Below, piece after piece: positions 21,009 to 32,069 of a stretch of 64,000 nucleotides of DNA. A program made the translations under genes and the position numbers. The stretch is taken from contig CANCER010000001.1 in the NCBI GenBank assembly GCA_947375135.1, positions 124,001-188,000 on the forward strand. The letters are read 5' to 3'. Each line of letters begins with the position of its first letter. Positions within the stretch are counted from its first letter, which is position 1. This DNA is from Comamonadaceae bacterium. Lineage in GTDB: Bacteria; Pseudomonadota; Gammaproteobacteria; Burkholderiales; Burkholderiaceae_C. Below the pieces are notes generated by a model that saw only the letters and a list, made by a program, of their open reading frames with translations, did not search any database and had not been told where the DNA came from.

Positions 21009-21026
21009 TGTCAATCGAAAGTTACA
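21009..21026. promoter_or_regulatory. Second TGT-N12-ACA site, crtE / small ORF intergenic region
   Basis: TGTCAATCGAAAGTTACA. Confidence 0.6.
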
Positions 21027-21073
21027 CCCAATGGGGGATGTTCCGATGAATGCCTTGGCCAAGGAGTGCCGTG

Positions 21074-21235
21074 ATGGGAATCTGGATGGAGCTTGGAATT
21101 TTTGTGCTGGTGCTGGCCTTCGGGATGTGGCAAATCCACGACGTAAAGCGGGAGCTGCGCAAAGGGAAAACCCGCAAAGAGGCGGCAAAAGCGCCTCCGG
21201 ATCCGGGTCGAAACGCAGAGCCCGACAAAAATTGA
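21074..21235 (+). CDS. Small single-span membrane protein (53 aa)
   Basis: MGIWMELGIFVLVLAFGMWQIHDVKRELRKGKTRKEAAKAPPDPGRNAEPDKN; aaggag upstream. Confidence 0.55.
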   Translation: MGIWMELGIFVLVLAFGMWQIHDVKRELRKGKTRKEAAKAPPDPGRNAEPDKN

Positions 21236-21413
21236 TTAAATCGTTTCAGGTTAGGGCTTATAGGGCTATGCACCACCGCGCCGGACTCCTATACTTTTGA
21301 CGAGCGTCAATGCATTGGCGAATTCAGGCTGATAAGAGAAACGAACAATATAAGCAGACGCATGGCTCGCGATGGACAGGTTTTCCGTCCCGAGTGCGTG
21401 CATAGGAGCACAC

Positions 21414-22349
21414 ATGGAACTCGGTTTAGTTGGCACCCTGAGCGGGCTGCAGATGCACACCCCATTGAAGAGCTGGCATTGGACTTCCATGTCCATGTTC
21501 GGCTCGAGTTCGTCCAAACCCGAAAAGGACAGCAACTGCGGCCAGGAGGAGGACCCGGGCTACGACGAGTGCAAGGGTTCGCTGCGCAGCGTGATTGAGT
21601 CCCAGATCATTCCGCGCTTGTTACAGGCCCATGCGGCTTACGCTGCATCCAACGCACAAGCGTTCAACACCGCTTTCGAACCCAGCAGCGCGGCCGTCGA
21701 TTCCTTTGCAACACTGTGCGTGCAGTTCTCAGCGGAAAATGCCAGCAACTTTGTCATGCAGTTGCAGCGTGACGGGGTCAGCAATGACGATATCTTTCTC
21801 AAGCTGATGGCGCCTGCGGCGCGCTGCCTGGGCACCTGGTGGGAAGAGGACAAAGTGGATTTCACCGTCGTCACCTTGGGCTTGCTGCATATGCAGCAAC
21901 TGACCCACCAATTGGGGTACGACTACCACCAGGCGCCGAAAATGGCAGGCCCGGTGCGCCGTGTGATGCTGGCGGCAGCGCCCGGCTCGCAACACATCCT
22001 CGGGCTGGTGATGGTGAGCGAGTTTTTCCGCAAGGAAGGCTGGCAGGTGGTGGTGGAAATTGCCAATACCGAACGGGAGATCTTCCAGGCGGCAGCGAAC
22101 GAATGGTTTGACCTGATCGGGCTCTCGGTGGGCATCGTGGAGCAAATTCCTTCGCTGACCGCATTGATCGCCCGTGTGAAGAAGTCGTCACGCAACCCCG
22201 CCACGCCGGTGCTTCTGGGGGGCCCGGCCTTCTTCAGCAGCAGCGCCACGGCCGAGAGCCTGGGGGCCGACGGCATCTCGATTGATGCGTTGCACGGCCT
22301 CAAGCTTGCGTCGGCTCTGGTCGACCCGCTCAAGCGGCACGCTGACTAG
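21414..22349 (+). CDS. aerR: B12-binding-domain antirepressor, AerR/PpaA family
   Basis: IIPRLLQAH..., FLKLMAPAARCLGTWWEEDKVDFTVVTLGLLHMQQLTHQL..., C-terminal Rossmann B12-like domain; aggagca SD. Confidence 0.88.
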   Translation: MELGLVGTLSGLQMHTPLKSWHWTSMSMFGSSSSKPEKDSNCGQEEDPGYDECKGSLRSVIESQIIPRLLQAHAAYAASNAQAFNTAFEPSSAAVDSFATLCVQFSAENASNFVMQLQRDGVSNDDIFLKLMAPAARCLGTWWEEDKVDFTVVTLGLLHMQQLTHQLGYDYHQAPKMAGPVRRVMLAAAPGSQHILGLVMVSEFFRKEGWQVVVEIANTEREIFQAAANEWFDLIGLSVGIVEQIPSLTALIARVKKSSRNPATPVLLGGPAFFSSSATAESLGADGISIDALHGLKLASALVDPLKRHAD

Positions 22350-22367
22350 CGCCCTCCCCAACAGGCT

Positions 22368-23309
22368 TCAGTTGAAACCGGCCGGCGAACCATGCCTGGC
22401 GAATTGCGTCGCCAGGTAGTCTTCGCCGTGCTCCAGCACGAAATAGCGCAGCGCCTCCGCAGCGGGCGACAGCAGCTTGGACTGCGTGTGGACCACATTC
22501 CAGGCCCGCACGACGGGCGATTCTTCCACATCCAGCAGTGCGATGAGCCGGTTGTCGAGCTCCAGACCCAGTGTGTGCAGCGAGAGAAAGCTCAAGCCCA
22601 TACCGGCCATGACAGCCTGCTTGATCGTCTCGTTACTCGCCATCTCCATGGTCACACGCAGCTCGGTGCGCGAGGTATCGAGAAATTTCTCCATGGCAGC
22701 GCGGGTGCCCGAGCCCTGCTCGCGCAGGATGAAAGGCTCTCCCTGCAATGTGGCGGGGGCCAACGTGCCGGCGCGTACCAGCGGATGGTCCACCGGTGCC
22801 ACAAAAACATGGGGATGCGCAGCAAAGGGCTCGGCCCGCGTGGCCAGCTCTTTGGGCGGTCGGCCCATGATGGCAATGTCGACTTCATTGGCGTGCAACA
22901 TCCGGACCAACTGCTCGCGGTTGCCCACCACCAGTTTGAGTTCCACGCCGGCATGCTCCTTGTGGAATGCGGCCAACAGGCGCGGCAGAAAGTACTTGGC
23001 CGTGCTGACCATTCCGATGGTGAGCACGCCCACCTCCAGCTTTTGCAGCCGTGCGGCGGCGTCTTCTGCATCCTTCAGGGTGGCGAGCACTTTGCGCGCG
23101 TACACCAGCATGTATTCGCCCACGGTCGTGAGTGCCACGGCACGGCCGCTGCGGTCAAACAGCGGCATGCCGACGTGCTTTTCCAGTTCGCGGATTTGCA
23201 TCGTCACTGCGGGAGGCGTGAGATGCAATGCCTGCGCGGCTTGGGTAAAGCTCAGATGGCGGGCTACTTCACTGAAAACCCGCAGTTGGCGGAAGGTGGC
23301 GTTCTTCAT
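22368..23309 (-). CDS. cbbR: LysR-family regulator CbbR
   Basis: MKNATFRQLRVFSEVARHLSFTQAAQALHLTPPAVTMQIRELEKHVGMPLFDRSGRAV; divergent to cbbL. Confidence 0.93.
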   Translation of the reverse strand: MKNATFRQLRVFSEVARHLSFTQAAQALHLTPPAVTMQIRELEKHVGMPLFDRSGRAVALTTVGEYMLVYARKVLATLKDAEDAAARLQKLEVGVLTIGMVSTAKYFLPRLLAAFHKEHAGVELKLVVGNREQLVRMLHANEVDIAIMGRPPKELATRAEPFAAHPHVFVAPVDHPLVRAGTLAPATLQGEPFILREQGSGTRAAMEKFLDTSRTELRVTMEMASNETIKQAVMAGMGLSFLSLHTLGLELDNRLIALLDVEESPVVRAWNVVHTQSKLLSPAAEALRYFVLEHGEDYLATQFARHGSPAGFN

Positions 23310-23356
23310 TCAGCATTAGCTTAACCCAAAGCCAACTAATTGTGAATTTACATTAA

Positions 23357-24898
<1,542 letters not shown>

Positions 24899-24929
24899 TA
24901 TTCCCATCACACGCAAGGAGACACCCACC

Positions 24930-25367
24930 ATGATGACCAACCCCACCGGGCGCCTGACACAGGGCCAGTTCAGTTTCCTGCCGGATTTGACCGATGCAGA
25001 AATCATGCTGCAGATTGAATACGGCCTGCGCAAGGGCTACGCCTGGAGCGTCGAATACACCGACGACCCGCACCCGCGCAACACCTACTGGAGCATGTAC
25101 GGCAACCCGCTGTTTGACCTGCACGATGCGTCAGGCGTGATGCAGGAACTGTCCGGTTGCCGGGCTGCATTTCCGCGCCACTACATCCGGCTCATGGCCT
25201 TTGACTCGACCCGCAATGTGGAAACCATCGCGATGAGCTTCATCGTCAACCGCCCTGCGGTGGAGCCGGGCTTCATGCTCGAACGCCAGGAGGTGCAGGG
25301 CCGCTCTATTCGCTACAGCACGCGCGGTTACGCGGCAACGCAACCGGAAGGCGAGCGTTACCTCTAA
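24930..25367 (+). CDS. cbbS: RuBisCO small subunit
   Basis: TQGQFSFLPDLTDAEIMLQIEYGLRKGYAWSVEYTDDPHPRNTYWSMYGNPLFDL. Confidence 0.97.
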   Translation: MMTNPTGRLTQGQFSFLPDLTDAEIMLQIEYGLRKGYAWSVEYTDDPHPRNTYWSMYGNPLFDLHDASGVMQELSGCRAAFPRHYIRLMAFDSTRNVETIAMSFIVNRPAVEPGFMLERQEVQGRSIRYSTRGYAATQPEGERYL

Positions 25368-25412
25368 CCAGGGTGACAAACCTGCGCATCCACCCCCCCA
25401 CACGCACCTGCC

Positions 25413-26375
25413 ATGACCGCCCCTTCCTACACCATTCCCGGCAGCACACCGGCTGCCGTATCCCGTGCCCGGACAGAGCAGCCTGCCCTGCCCTCTGATC
25501 CGTTGGCAGGCGCGCGGTCCGTGGCAGAGGTGCTTGCCGGCACCCAGGTGGATGCGGTGTTGCAGGAACTGGATGCCGAGCTGGTGGGCCTGGTTCCCGT
25601 CAAGGCGCGGATTCGCGACATTGCAGCCCTGCTGGTGATCGACCGGCTGCGTGTGAACTTCGGACTGCTCAGCCAGGCACCCAGCCTGCACATGTGTTTC
25701 AGCGGCAACCCCGGCACCGGCAAAACCACGGTGGCCCAACGCATGGCACACATACTGCACAGGCTGGGCTATGTGCGCAAGGGACACCTGATCTCGGTGA
25801 CACGTGACGATCTGGTGGGCCAGTACATCGGCCACACCGCGCCCAAGACCAAAGAGGTGTTGCAGCGTGCCATGGGGGGTGTGCTGTTCATTGACGAGGC
25901 CTACTACCTCTACCGCCCCGAGAACGAACGTGACTACGGGCAGGAGGCCATCGAAATTCTGCTGCAAGTCATGGAAAACCAGCGCAGCGACCTCGTGGTC
26001 ATCCTGGCGGGCTACCACGACCGCATGGAGACGTTTTTCCAGTCCAACCCGGGCATGCGTTCGCGCATCGCCCACCACCTGGATTTCCCGGATTACGCTG
26101 TGCCTGAGCTGATGCACATTGCCGACAAGACACTGGCACAGCAGCACTACCACTTTGGCGCGGGTGCGGGCGAAGCCTTTGAGCAGTACCTCACGCTGCG
26201 TATGCAACAGCCCCAGTTTGCCAACGCGCGCAGCGTGCGCAACGCGCTGGACCGTGCCCGTCTGCGCCAGGCCAGCCGCCTTTTTGCCAACCGGGACCAG
26301 GTGCTGGATGTCCACGCCCTGACGACGATTGAGCCGCAGGACATTCTGGCCAGCCGCCTGTTTCAGAACAGCTGA
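25413..26375 (+). CDS. cbbX: Red-type RuBisCO activase CbbX (AAA+)
   Basis: [57 protein letters not shown]. Confidence 0.96.
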   Translation: MTAPSYTIPGSTPAAVSRARTEQPALPSDPLAGARSVAEVLAGTQVDAVLQELDAELVGLVPVKARIRDIAALLVIDRLRVNFGLLSQAPSLHMCFSGNPGTGKTTVAQRMAHILHRLGYVRKGHLISVTRDDLVGQYIGHTAPKTKEVLQRAMGGVLFIDEAYYLYRPENERDYGQEAIEILLQVMENQRSDLVVILAGYHDRMETFFQSNPGMRSRIAHHLDFPDYAVPELMHIADKTLAQQHYHFGAGAGEAFEQYLTLRMQQPQFANARSVRNALDRARLRQASRLFANRDQVLDVHALTTIEPQDILASRLFQNS

Positions 26376-26393
26376 CAAGTGAGGCGCACGCGC

Positions 26394-27155
26394 ATGGAAA
26401 CCCCCCGTACAAAAACGCCTTTGCAAGCCCTGATTTTCGATGTGGACGGCACCTTGGCGGACACCGAAGATGCGCACCGCGCGGCCTTTAACCAGGCGTT
26501 TGCCGATGCCGGCCTGGGGTGGGTCTGGGATGAGACGCTCTACATCGAGTTGCTGGACGTCGCAGGGGGAAAAGAGCGCATCCTGCACTACTGGAAGCGG
26601 GTGCAACCGGACCTGGGGGGCGTCAGCACCAGCCGTGCATCCGAATGGATTGACCGCCTGCACGCCAGCAAGACCACAGCCTACGGCCGTCTGGTTCAGG
26701 ACGGCAGCGTGGCGCTGCGCCCCGGTGTGCTGCAGTTGTTACAGGCCGCCCATCGCCAGGGCATTCCCTGTGCCATTGCCACCACCACCACGCGGGCCAA
26801 CGTGGACGCCTTGCTCCTGGCCAACCTGGGGCCTGCATGGCAACAGCACTTTGCGGTGATTGAAGACGCCTCGACGGCACCGCTGAAGAAGCCCCATCCG
26901 CAGGTGTACCTGCAGGCACTGGAGCGGCTGGGGCTGCCCGCCCATGCATGCCTGGCCTTTGAGGATTCTGCGAACGGACTGGCCGCAGCCCGGGGGGCTG
27001 GCCTGGCGACCGTTGTGACGCCAAACCGTTACACGCAACGCCATGTTTTCACAGGCGCATGGCGGCAACTGCCCAGCTTGCAGGCTTGCGCACTGGCGGA
27101 CCTGCAGGCCTGGCATGCCGGCGAGACAGTGCGTGCCTGCACGGCAGGCAGCTGA
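26394..27155 (+). CDS. cbbY: HAD-superfamily phosphatase CbbY
   Basis: [43 protein letters not shown]; follows cbbX. Confidence 0.92.
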   Translation: METPRTKTPLQALIFDVDGTLADTEDAHRAAFNQAFADAGLGWVWDETLYIELLDVAGGKERILHYWKRVQPDLGGVSTSRASEWIDRLHASKTTAYGRLVQDGSVALRPGVLQLLQAAHRQGIPCAIATTTTRANVDALLLANLGPAWQQHFAVIEDASTAPLKKPHPQVYLQALERLGLPAHACLAFEDSANGLAAARGAGLATVVTPNRYTQRHVFTGAWRQLPSLQACALADLQAWHAGETVRACTAGS

Positions 27156-27184
27156 AGAAATTTTTAACTTTTGGAGACCTGCGC

Positions 27185-28279
27185 ATGCCATTTTCCAAGC
27201 GATTCACGCTGACCCAGTATCTGATTGAGGAACGCCGCCGCTTTCCCGGGGCGAGCGGTAATTTCAACGCGCTGGTGCTGGACGCCGCACTGGCCTGCAA
27301 AGCCATTGCGCGTGCGGTGGCCTTTGGCGAACTCGGCGGCGTATTGGGCAACCAGGACAGCGCGTTGGGCGGTGCCGTCAATATTCAGGGGGAAACGCAA
27401 AAGAAGCTCGATGTATTGAGCAACCAGTACTTCACCCGGATCAACGAATGGGGTGGCAACCTGGCCGGTATGGCCTCGGAAGAGATGGAACACCCCTACC
27501 AGATACCCGCGCAACATCCGCGCGGCAAGTACCTGCTGGTGTTTGACCCGCTGGACGGCTCCAGCAACATTGATGTCAACGTCTCGGTGGGCAGCATTTT
27601 CAGCATTCTGCGGGCGCCGCAAGACGTGATTGCACAAGGGCGTGACGTGACGGAAGCCGATTTTCTGCAACCGGGCACCAGCCAGATGGGAGCAGGCTAC
27701 GCCATCTACGGCCCGACCACCATGCTGGTGCTCAGCGTGGGCAACGGCGTTGCAGGCTTCACACTGGACCCCACTCTGGGTGAATTCATGTTGACGCACC
27801 CCGACATCCAGGTGCCAGTGGACACCCAGGAGTTTGCGATCAACGCGTCCAACAGCCGCTTTTGGGAGGCACCAGTCAAGCGCTATGTCGACGAGTGCCT
27901 GGCCGGCAAACCGGGCCCGCGCGGCAAGGATTTCAACATGCGCTGGATTGCCAGCATGGTGGCTGAAGCACACCGCATCTTGATGCGCGGCGGCGTCTTC
28001 ATGTACCCGCGCGACACCAAGGACGTAACCAAGCCCGGGCGACTGCGCCTGCTCTACGAGGCCAACCCCATCGGATTCATCATGGAGCAGGCAGGGGGGC
28101 GGGCCTCCACGGGTCGCCAACCCGTGTTGCGGGTCACGCCAAGTTCGCTGCACCAGCGCATCGGCCTGGTGTTCGGCTCCAAAAACGAAGTGGAACGCAT
28201 TGAGCGGTACCACACCGAACCTGTGGAAGTTGAGTCGGGTAATCCCTTATTCGGCAAGAGCAGCCTGTTTCGCGACTGA
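27185..28279 (+). CDS. fbp: Class 1 fructose-1,6-bisphosphatase
   Basis: [27 protein letters not shown]. Confidence 0.96.
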   Translation: MPFSKRFTLTQYLIEERRRFPGASGNFNALVLDAALACKAIARAVAFGELGGVLGNQDSALGGAVNIQGETQKKLDVLSNQYFTRINEWGGNLAGMASEEMEHPYQIPAQHPRGKYLLVFDPLDGSSNIDVNVSVGSIFSILRAPQDVIAQGRDVTEADFLQPGTSQMGAGYAIYGPTTMLVLSVGNGVAGFTLDPTLGEFMLTHPDIQVPVDTQEFAINASNSRFWEAPVKRYVDECLAGKPGPRGKDFNMRWIASMVAEAHRILMRGGVFMYPRDTKDVTKPGRLRLLYEANPIGFIMEQAGGRASTGRQPVLRVTPSSLHQRIGLVFGSKNEVERIERYHTEPVEVESGNPLFGKSSLFRD

Positions 28280-28303
28280 CACGAACTAAACAAAGGAAAC
28301 CCC

Positions 28304-29188
28304 ATGTCTGAACGCCACCCCATCATCGCCATCACCGGATCGTCAGGTGCTGGAACCAGCACGGTCACGCGCACCTTTTCCAACATCTTCCGGCGCGAAA
28401 ATGTGCACGCGGCCATCATTGAAGGCGACAGTTTTCACCGCTTTGACCGCCAGGAGATGAAACTGCGGCAGGCCGAGGCAGAAAATTCCGGCAACAAGAA
28501 CTTCAGCCATTTCGGGCCGGATAACAACCTGTTTGGTGAACTTGAAGCCCTGTTCCAGTCCTACGGCGAATCCGGCCAGGGGCGCACGCGCAAGTACCTG
28601 CACAACGCAGAAGAAGCCGCACCCTACCAGCAGGAGCCGGGAACCTTTACGGCCTGGGCGGACTTGCCTGCCCAGACCGACATCCTCTTTTATGAAGGCT
28701 TGCACGGTGCGGTGCAGACGCCGCAGCACAACATTGCCAAACACCCCGACCTGCTCATCGGCGTGGTGCCCGTCATCAATCTGGAGTGGATTCAAAAACT
28801 GTGGCGCGACAAACACCAGCGCGGCTACAGCACGGAGGCGGTCACCGACACCATCCTCAGGCGCATGCCCGACTACGTGAACTACATCTGCCCGCAGTTT
28901 GCCCATACCCACGTGAACTTCCAGCGCGTGCCCATGGTCGACACCTCCAATCCGTTTATTGCGCGCGATATTCCGAGTGCCGATGAGAGCATGGTGGTGA
29001 TCCGCTTTGCCAACCCCAAGGGCATTGATTTTCAATACCTGCTCAACATGATTGGCGACAGCTTCATGAGCCGTGCCAACACCGTGGTGGTGCCCGGGGG
29101 GAAAATGGAACTGGCCATGCAACTGATCTTCACCCCCTTTGTGTGGCGAATGATTGAACGCCGCAAACGCGCACTGGCCGCGCTATAG
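28304..29188 (+). CDS. prkB: Phosphoribulokinase
   Basis: HPIIAITGSSGAGTSTVTRTFSNIFRRENVHAAIIEGDSFHRFDR; LLIGVVPVINLEWIQKLWRDK. Confidence 0.96.
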   Translation: MSERHPIIAITGSSGAGTSTVTRTFSNIFRRENVHAAIIEGDSFHRFDRQEMKLRQAEAENSGNKNFSHFGPDNNLFGELEALFQSYGESGQGRTRKYLHNAEEAAPYQQEPGTFTAWADLPAQTDILFYEGLHGAVQTPQHNIAKHPDLLIGVVPVINLEWIQKLWRDKHQRGYSTEAVTDTILRRMPDYVNYICPQFAHTHVNFQRVPMVDTSNPFIARDIPSADESMVVIRFANPKGIDFQYLLNMIGDSFMSRANTVVVPGGKMELAMQLIFTPFVWRMIERRKRALAAL

Positions 29189-29234
29189 CCGATCCGCGCC
29201 TTGCCATGGCGCGCTTTCCGGCCGCCGCTGAAAG

Positions 29235-29705
29235 CTAAAGACCCCGTTCCTTGAACGCCACGACAGCGGCTGCAAGCGCCAGGATGAACAGCCAAATGCG
29301 GCCGGAATGCTCGCCTATAAACGACACGGCCCGGCTCTCCAGGTCCATGTCCTGGGGGGAATGTGCCTGTTTGAAGAAGTCGTAAAGCCTCTTGCTGCTG
29401 GTAACCCCGGGATTGCGATCCTGCAGTTCACCCCAGCCGGCCGTTTGGGGATTCAGAAAATCCGCAGCCGTTGGGACTGGATCCAGCGCTGGCGCCTGGC
29501 CCTCCCACTGCAGGAGCCGGTGCTTTAACCCGGAGAGTTCACATTCCAGCGCCAGCGCGCGCTGCACCAGCAAGTAGTGCGCGTTGGGCTGCTTTTTCAC
29601 CGCAGCGTGAATCAGGTTGCGGGCCGCCGCATCCGCAGGCGTGGTTCGGGTATTGATCAAATGGCGCAAAAACGGCATCAACAGGTCACGTTCGCTTTCG
29701 GTCAT
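29235..29705 (-). CDS. DUF2076-like hypothetical protein, C-terminal TM
   Basis: MTESERDLLMPFLRHLINTRTTPADAAARNLIHAAVKKQPNAHYLLVQRALALECEL; C-term WLFILALAAAVVAF. Confidence 0.5.
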   Translation of the reverse strand: MTESERDLLMPFLRHLINTRTTPADAAARNLIHAAVKKQPNAHYLLVQRALALECELSGLKHRLLQWEGQAPALDPVPTAADFLNPQTAGWGELQDRNPGVTSSKRLYDFFKQAHSPQDMDLESRAVSFIGEHSGRIWLFILALAAAVVAFKERGL

Positions 29706-29831
29706 GGGCGCTCCTGATTTGAGAAATATTAATTGACAGTTTATAACGTCAATCCAACCTGTCATCCCATAAAATTTACACAGGGGTGGGAAATACAAAC
29801 ATTGCCTGAGCAGGTGGAAGGACTCCCGGAC

Positions 29832-30824
29832 ATGACGACGCGTCGGGTTTTTGTCATTGGTGCCACAGGCACCATCGGTCAAGCGACGGTGCGCGCGCTG
29901 GTGCGGCACGGGCACCATGTTGTCTGCTTTGTACGCGCAAAGGCAGGCGTGGGAAGCAGTTTGACCGCCGTTGATAGCGCGCGTCTGCTGCCTGGCGCGA
30001 CGGTGCGCTTTGGCCATGTAACGGACACAGAGTCCCTGGTTCGTGACGGATTTTGCGGCGAGCACTTCGACGTCCTGGTGTCGTGCCTGGCTTCGCGCAC
30101 CGGCGCACCCCAAGACGCCGCCCGCATCGACCACCACGCGCAGTTGGATGCGCTGCAGGCGGCGCAACAGGCGGGCGTCACGCAGATGGTGCTGCTTTCC
30201 GCTATCTGCGTGCAAAAGCCACAGCTCGCCTTCCAGTTCGCCAAATTGGAATTTGAACGGGCGCTGATGAAGTCGGGGTTGACGTACTCGATCGTGCGGC
30301 CCACTGCATTTTTCAAGTCCTTGTCGGGGCAAGTGGAGCGTTTGAAGAAGGGGAAGCCCTTTTTGGTGTTTGGCGACGGCAGGCTAACCGCCTGCAAGCC
30401 CATCGGCGACGACGATTTGGGCGACTATCTGGCTGACTGCCTGGACAACCCGAGTCTGCACAACCGCGTGCTGCCCATCGGTGGCCCGGGCGCTGCCATC
30501 ACCCCGCAGCAACAGGGCGAACAGCTTTTCGCGTTGCTGGGCCAGACGCCGCGTTTCAAGCGGGTGCCACTGGCTTTGCTGGACTTCATCATCGCGGTGC
30601 TGGGCATCTTGGGGCACCTGCTGCCTTTCCTGGCGGCCAAGGCGGAACTGGCGCGCATCGGCCGTTACTACGCCACGGAGTCGATGTTGGTGTGGGATGC
30701 GGAACAAGCTCGCTATGACGCCGCAGCGACGCCATCCTATGGCACCCGCACCCTGTTGGACCACTACCGCGACCTGCTCAACGGAGCCACCACAAGTGAG
30801 CGCGGCGACCACGCAGTGTTCTAA
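29832..30824 (+). CDS. bciA: Divinyl (proto)chlorophyllide 8-vinyl reductase (BciA type)
   Basis: VFVIGATGTIGQATVRALVRHGHHVVCFVR...YSIVRPTAFFKSLSGQVERLKKGKPFLVFGDG. Confidence 0.9.
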   Translation: MTTRRVFVIGATGTIGQATVRALVRHGHHVVCFVRAKAGVGSSLTAVDSARLLPGATVRFGHVTDTESLVRDGFCGEHFDVLVSCLASRTGAPQDAARIDHHAQLDALQAAQQAGVTQMVLLSAICVQKPQLAFQFAKLEFERALMKSGLTYSIVRPTAFFKSLSGQVERLKKGKPFLVFGDGRLTACKPIGDDDLGDYLADCLDNPSLHNRVLPIGGPGAAITPQQQGEQLFALLGQTPRFKRVPLALLDFIIAVLGILGHLLPFLAAKAELARIGRYYATESMLVWDAEQARYDAAATPSYGTRTLLDHYRDLLNGATTSERGDHAVF

Positions 30825-30905
30825 AGGCACCTGCAATGTGAGTGCGAACGACCGTGGCGTGACTTGAACCCCGAGATGCACGTTCGCGCCGACCACACAA
30901 GAGAA

Positions 30906-30937
30906 AAGCCGCTGTCTCAGTGATGAAACAGCGGCTT
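30906..30937 (-). terminator. Rho-independent terminator after tRNA-Val
   Basis: AAGCCGCTGT-loop-ACAGCGGCTT then TTTTCTC on minus strand. Confidence 0.75.
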
Positions 30938-30942
30938 GTATC

Positions 30943-31019
30943 TGGTAGGCGCAATTGGACTCGAACCAACGACCCCCACCATGTCAAGGTGGTGCTCTAA
31001 CCAGCTGAGCTATGCGCCT
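30943..31019 (-). tRNA. tRNA-Val (anticodon GAC), CCA encoded
   Basis: Minus strand AGGCGCATAGCTCAGCTGGTTAGAGCACCACCTTGACATGGTGGGGGTCGTTGGTTCGAGTCCAATTGCGCCTACCA. Confidence 0.95.
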
Positions 31020-31120
31020 GGATCGTAGCCTCAGATTATAGCAGCAAGAAAGGTGCGTCTGACGCCGATTGGTGCCGTCGAGCGCGAATTTGCTGAATGC
31101 CACGGTGTGATGCGCCATAA

Positions 31121-31142
31121 TTGACGTTTACGTAAACGTCAA
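31121..31142. promoter_or_regulatory. 22-bp perfect palindrome, LiuR (MerR-family)-like operator
   Basis: TTGACGTTTACGTAAACGTCAA 22 bp upstream of an SDR gene. Confidence 0.6.
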
Positions 31143-31163
31143 CTACTGGAAGAGGATTGCATC

Positions 31164-31922
31164 ATGGAAATCGCAGGCAAGGTCTTTATTGTTACTGGTG
31201 GCGCATCGGGTCTGGGCGAAGGAACAGCGCGCATGCTGACCGAAGCCGGCGGCACGGTGGTCATTGCGGATATGCAGGTCGAAAAAGGCGAGGCTATCGC
31301 CAAGGAAATCGGCGGGGCCTTTGTGAAGTGCGATGTGTCCAACGAAGCCGATGGCCAGGCCGTGGTGGACAAAGCGGTCTCCCTGGGCAAGCTCATGGGT
31401 CTGGTGAATTGCGCCGGCATCGCGCCCGCAGAAAAAACCATTGGCAAAAGTGGCCCGCACAGCCTGGCCGCGTTCAGCAAATGCCTGACCGTCAATCTGG
31501 TGGGCAGCTTCAACATGATCCGACTGGCGGCAGAAGCCATGAGCAAGAACGAGCCCGAAGACACGGGCGAGCGCGGTGTGATGATTTCCACTGCCTCAGT
31601 TGCAGCCTATGACGGCCAGATGGGCCAGGCCGCGTACAGCGCCTCCAAGGGAGGCATCGTCGGCATGACCTTGCCGATCGCCCGCGACCTGGCGCGCAAC
31701 GGCATTCGCAACATGACGATTGCCCCCGGCATTTTCGGCACGCCCATGATGTTTGGCATGCCCAAGGAAGTGCAAGAGTCACTGGCCGCAGCCGTGCCCT
31801 TCCCTTCGCGCCTGGGTACGCCGCAGGATTACGCACGCCTGGCACGCCATATTTTTGAGAATGACATGCTCAACGGCGAAGTCATACGCATCGACGGCGC
31901 GATCCGCCTCGCGCCCCGCTAA
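31164..31922 (+). CDS. SDR-family 3-hydroxyacyl-CoA dehydrogenase (type II-like)
   Basis: VFIVTGGASGLGEGTARMLTEAG; AAYSASKGGIVGMTLPIARDLARNGIRNMTIAPGIFGTPM. Confidence 0.85.
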   Translation: MEIAGKVFIVTGGASGLGEGTARMLTEAGGTVVIADMQVEKGEAIAKEIGGAFVKCDVSNEADGQAVVDKAVSLGKLMGLVNCAGIAPAEKTIGKSGPHSLAAFSKCLTVNLVGSFNMIRLAAEAMSKNEPEDTGERGVMISTASVAAYDGQMGQAAYSASKGGIVGMTLPIARDLARNGIRNMTIAPGIFGTPMMFGMPKEVQESLAAAVPFPSRLGTPQDYARLARHIFENDMLNGEVIRIDGAIRLAPR

Positions 31923-32069
31923 TTCAAGCAGACCACAAACCATCAGGGGCGCTCAAGGCGGTGCACTTGATGGAATGGCTTGGCAGAGCCAGGGCACGGC
32001 GCATTCAAGCCGCTGCTCAGAGAATAAAATCCTCGGTTAAACCTTTCCCCCAATCAAGCGAGACCCTCC

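Noticed and set aside
29758-29780. Possible PpsR site TGTCATCCCATAAAATTTACA upstream of bciA
   Set aside because: Spacing is TGT-N15-ACA, not N12
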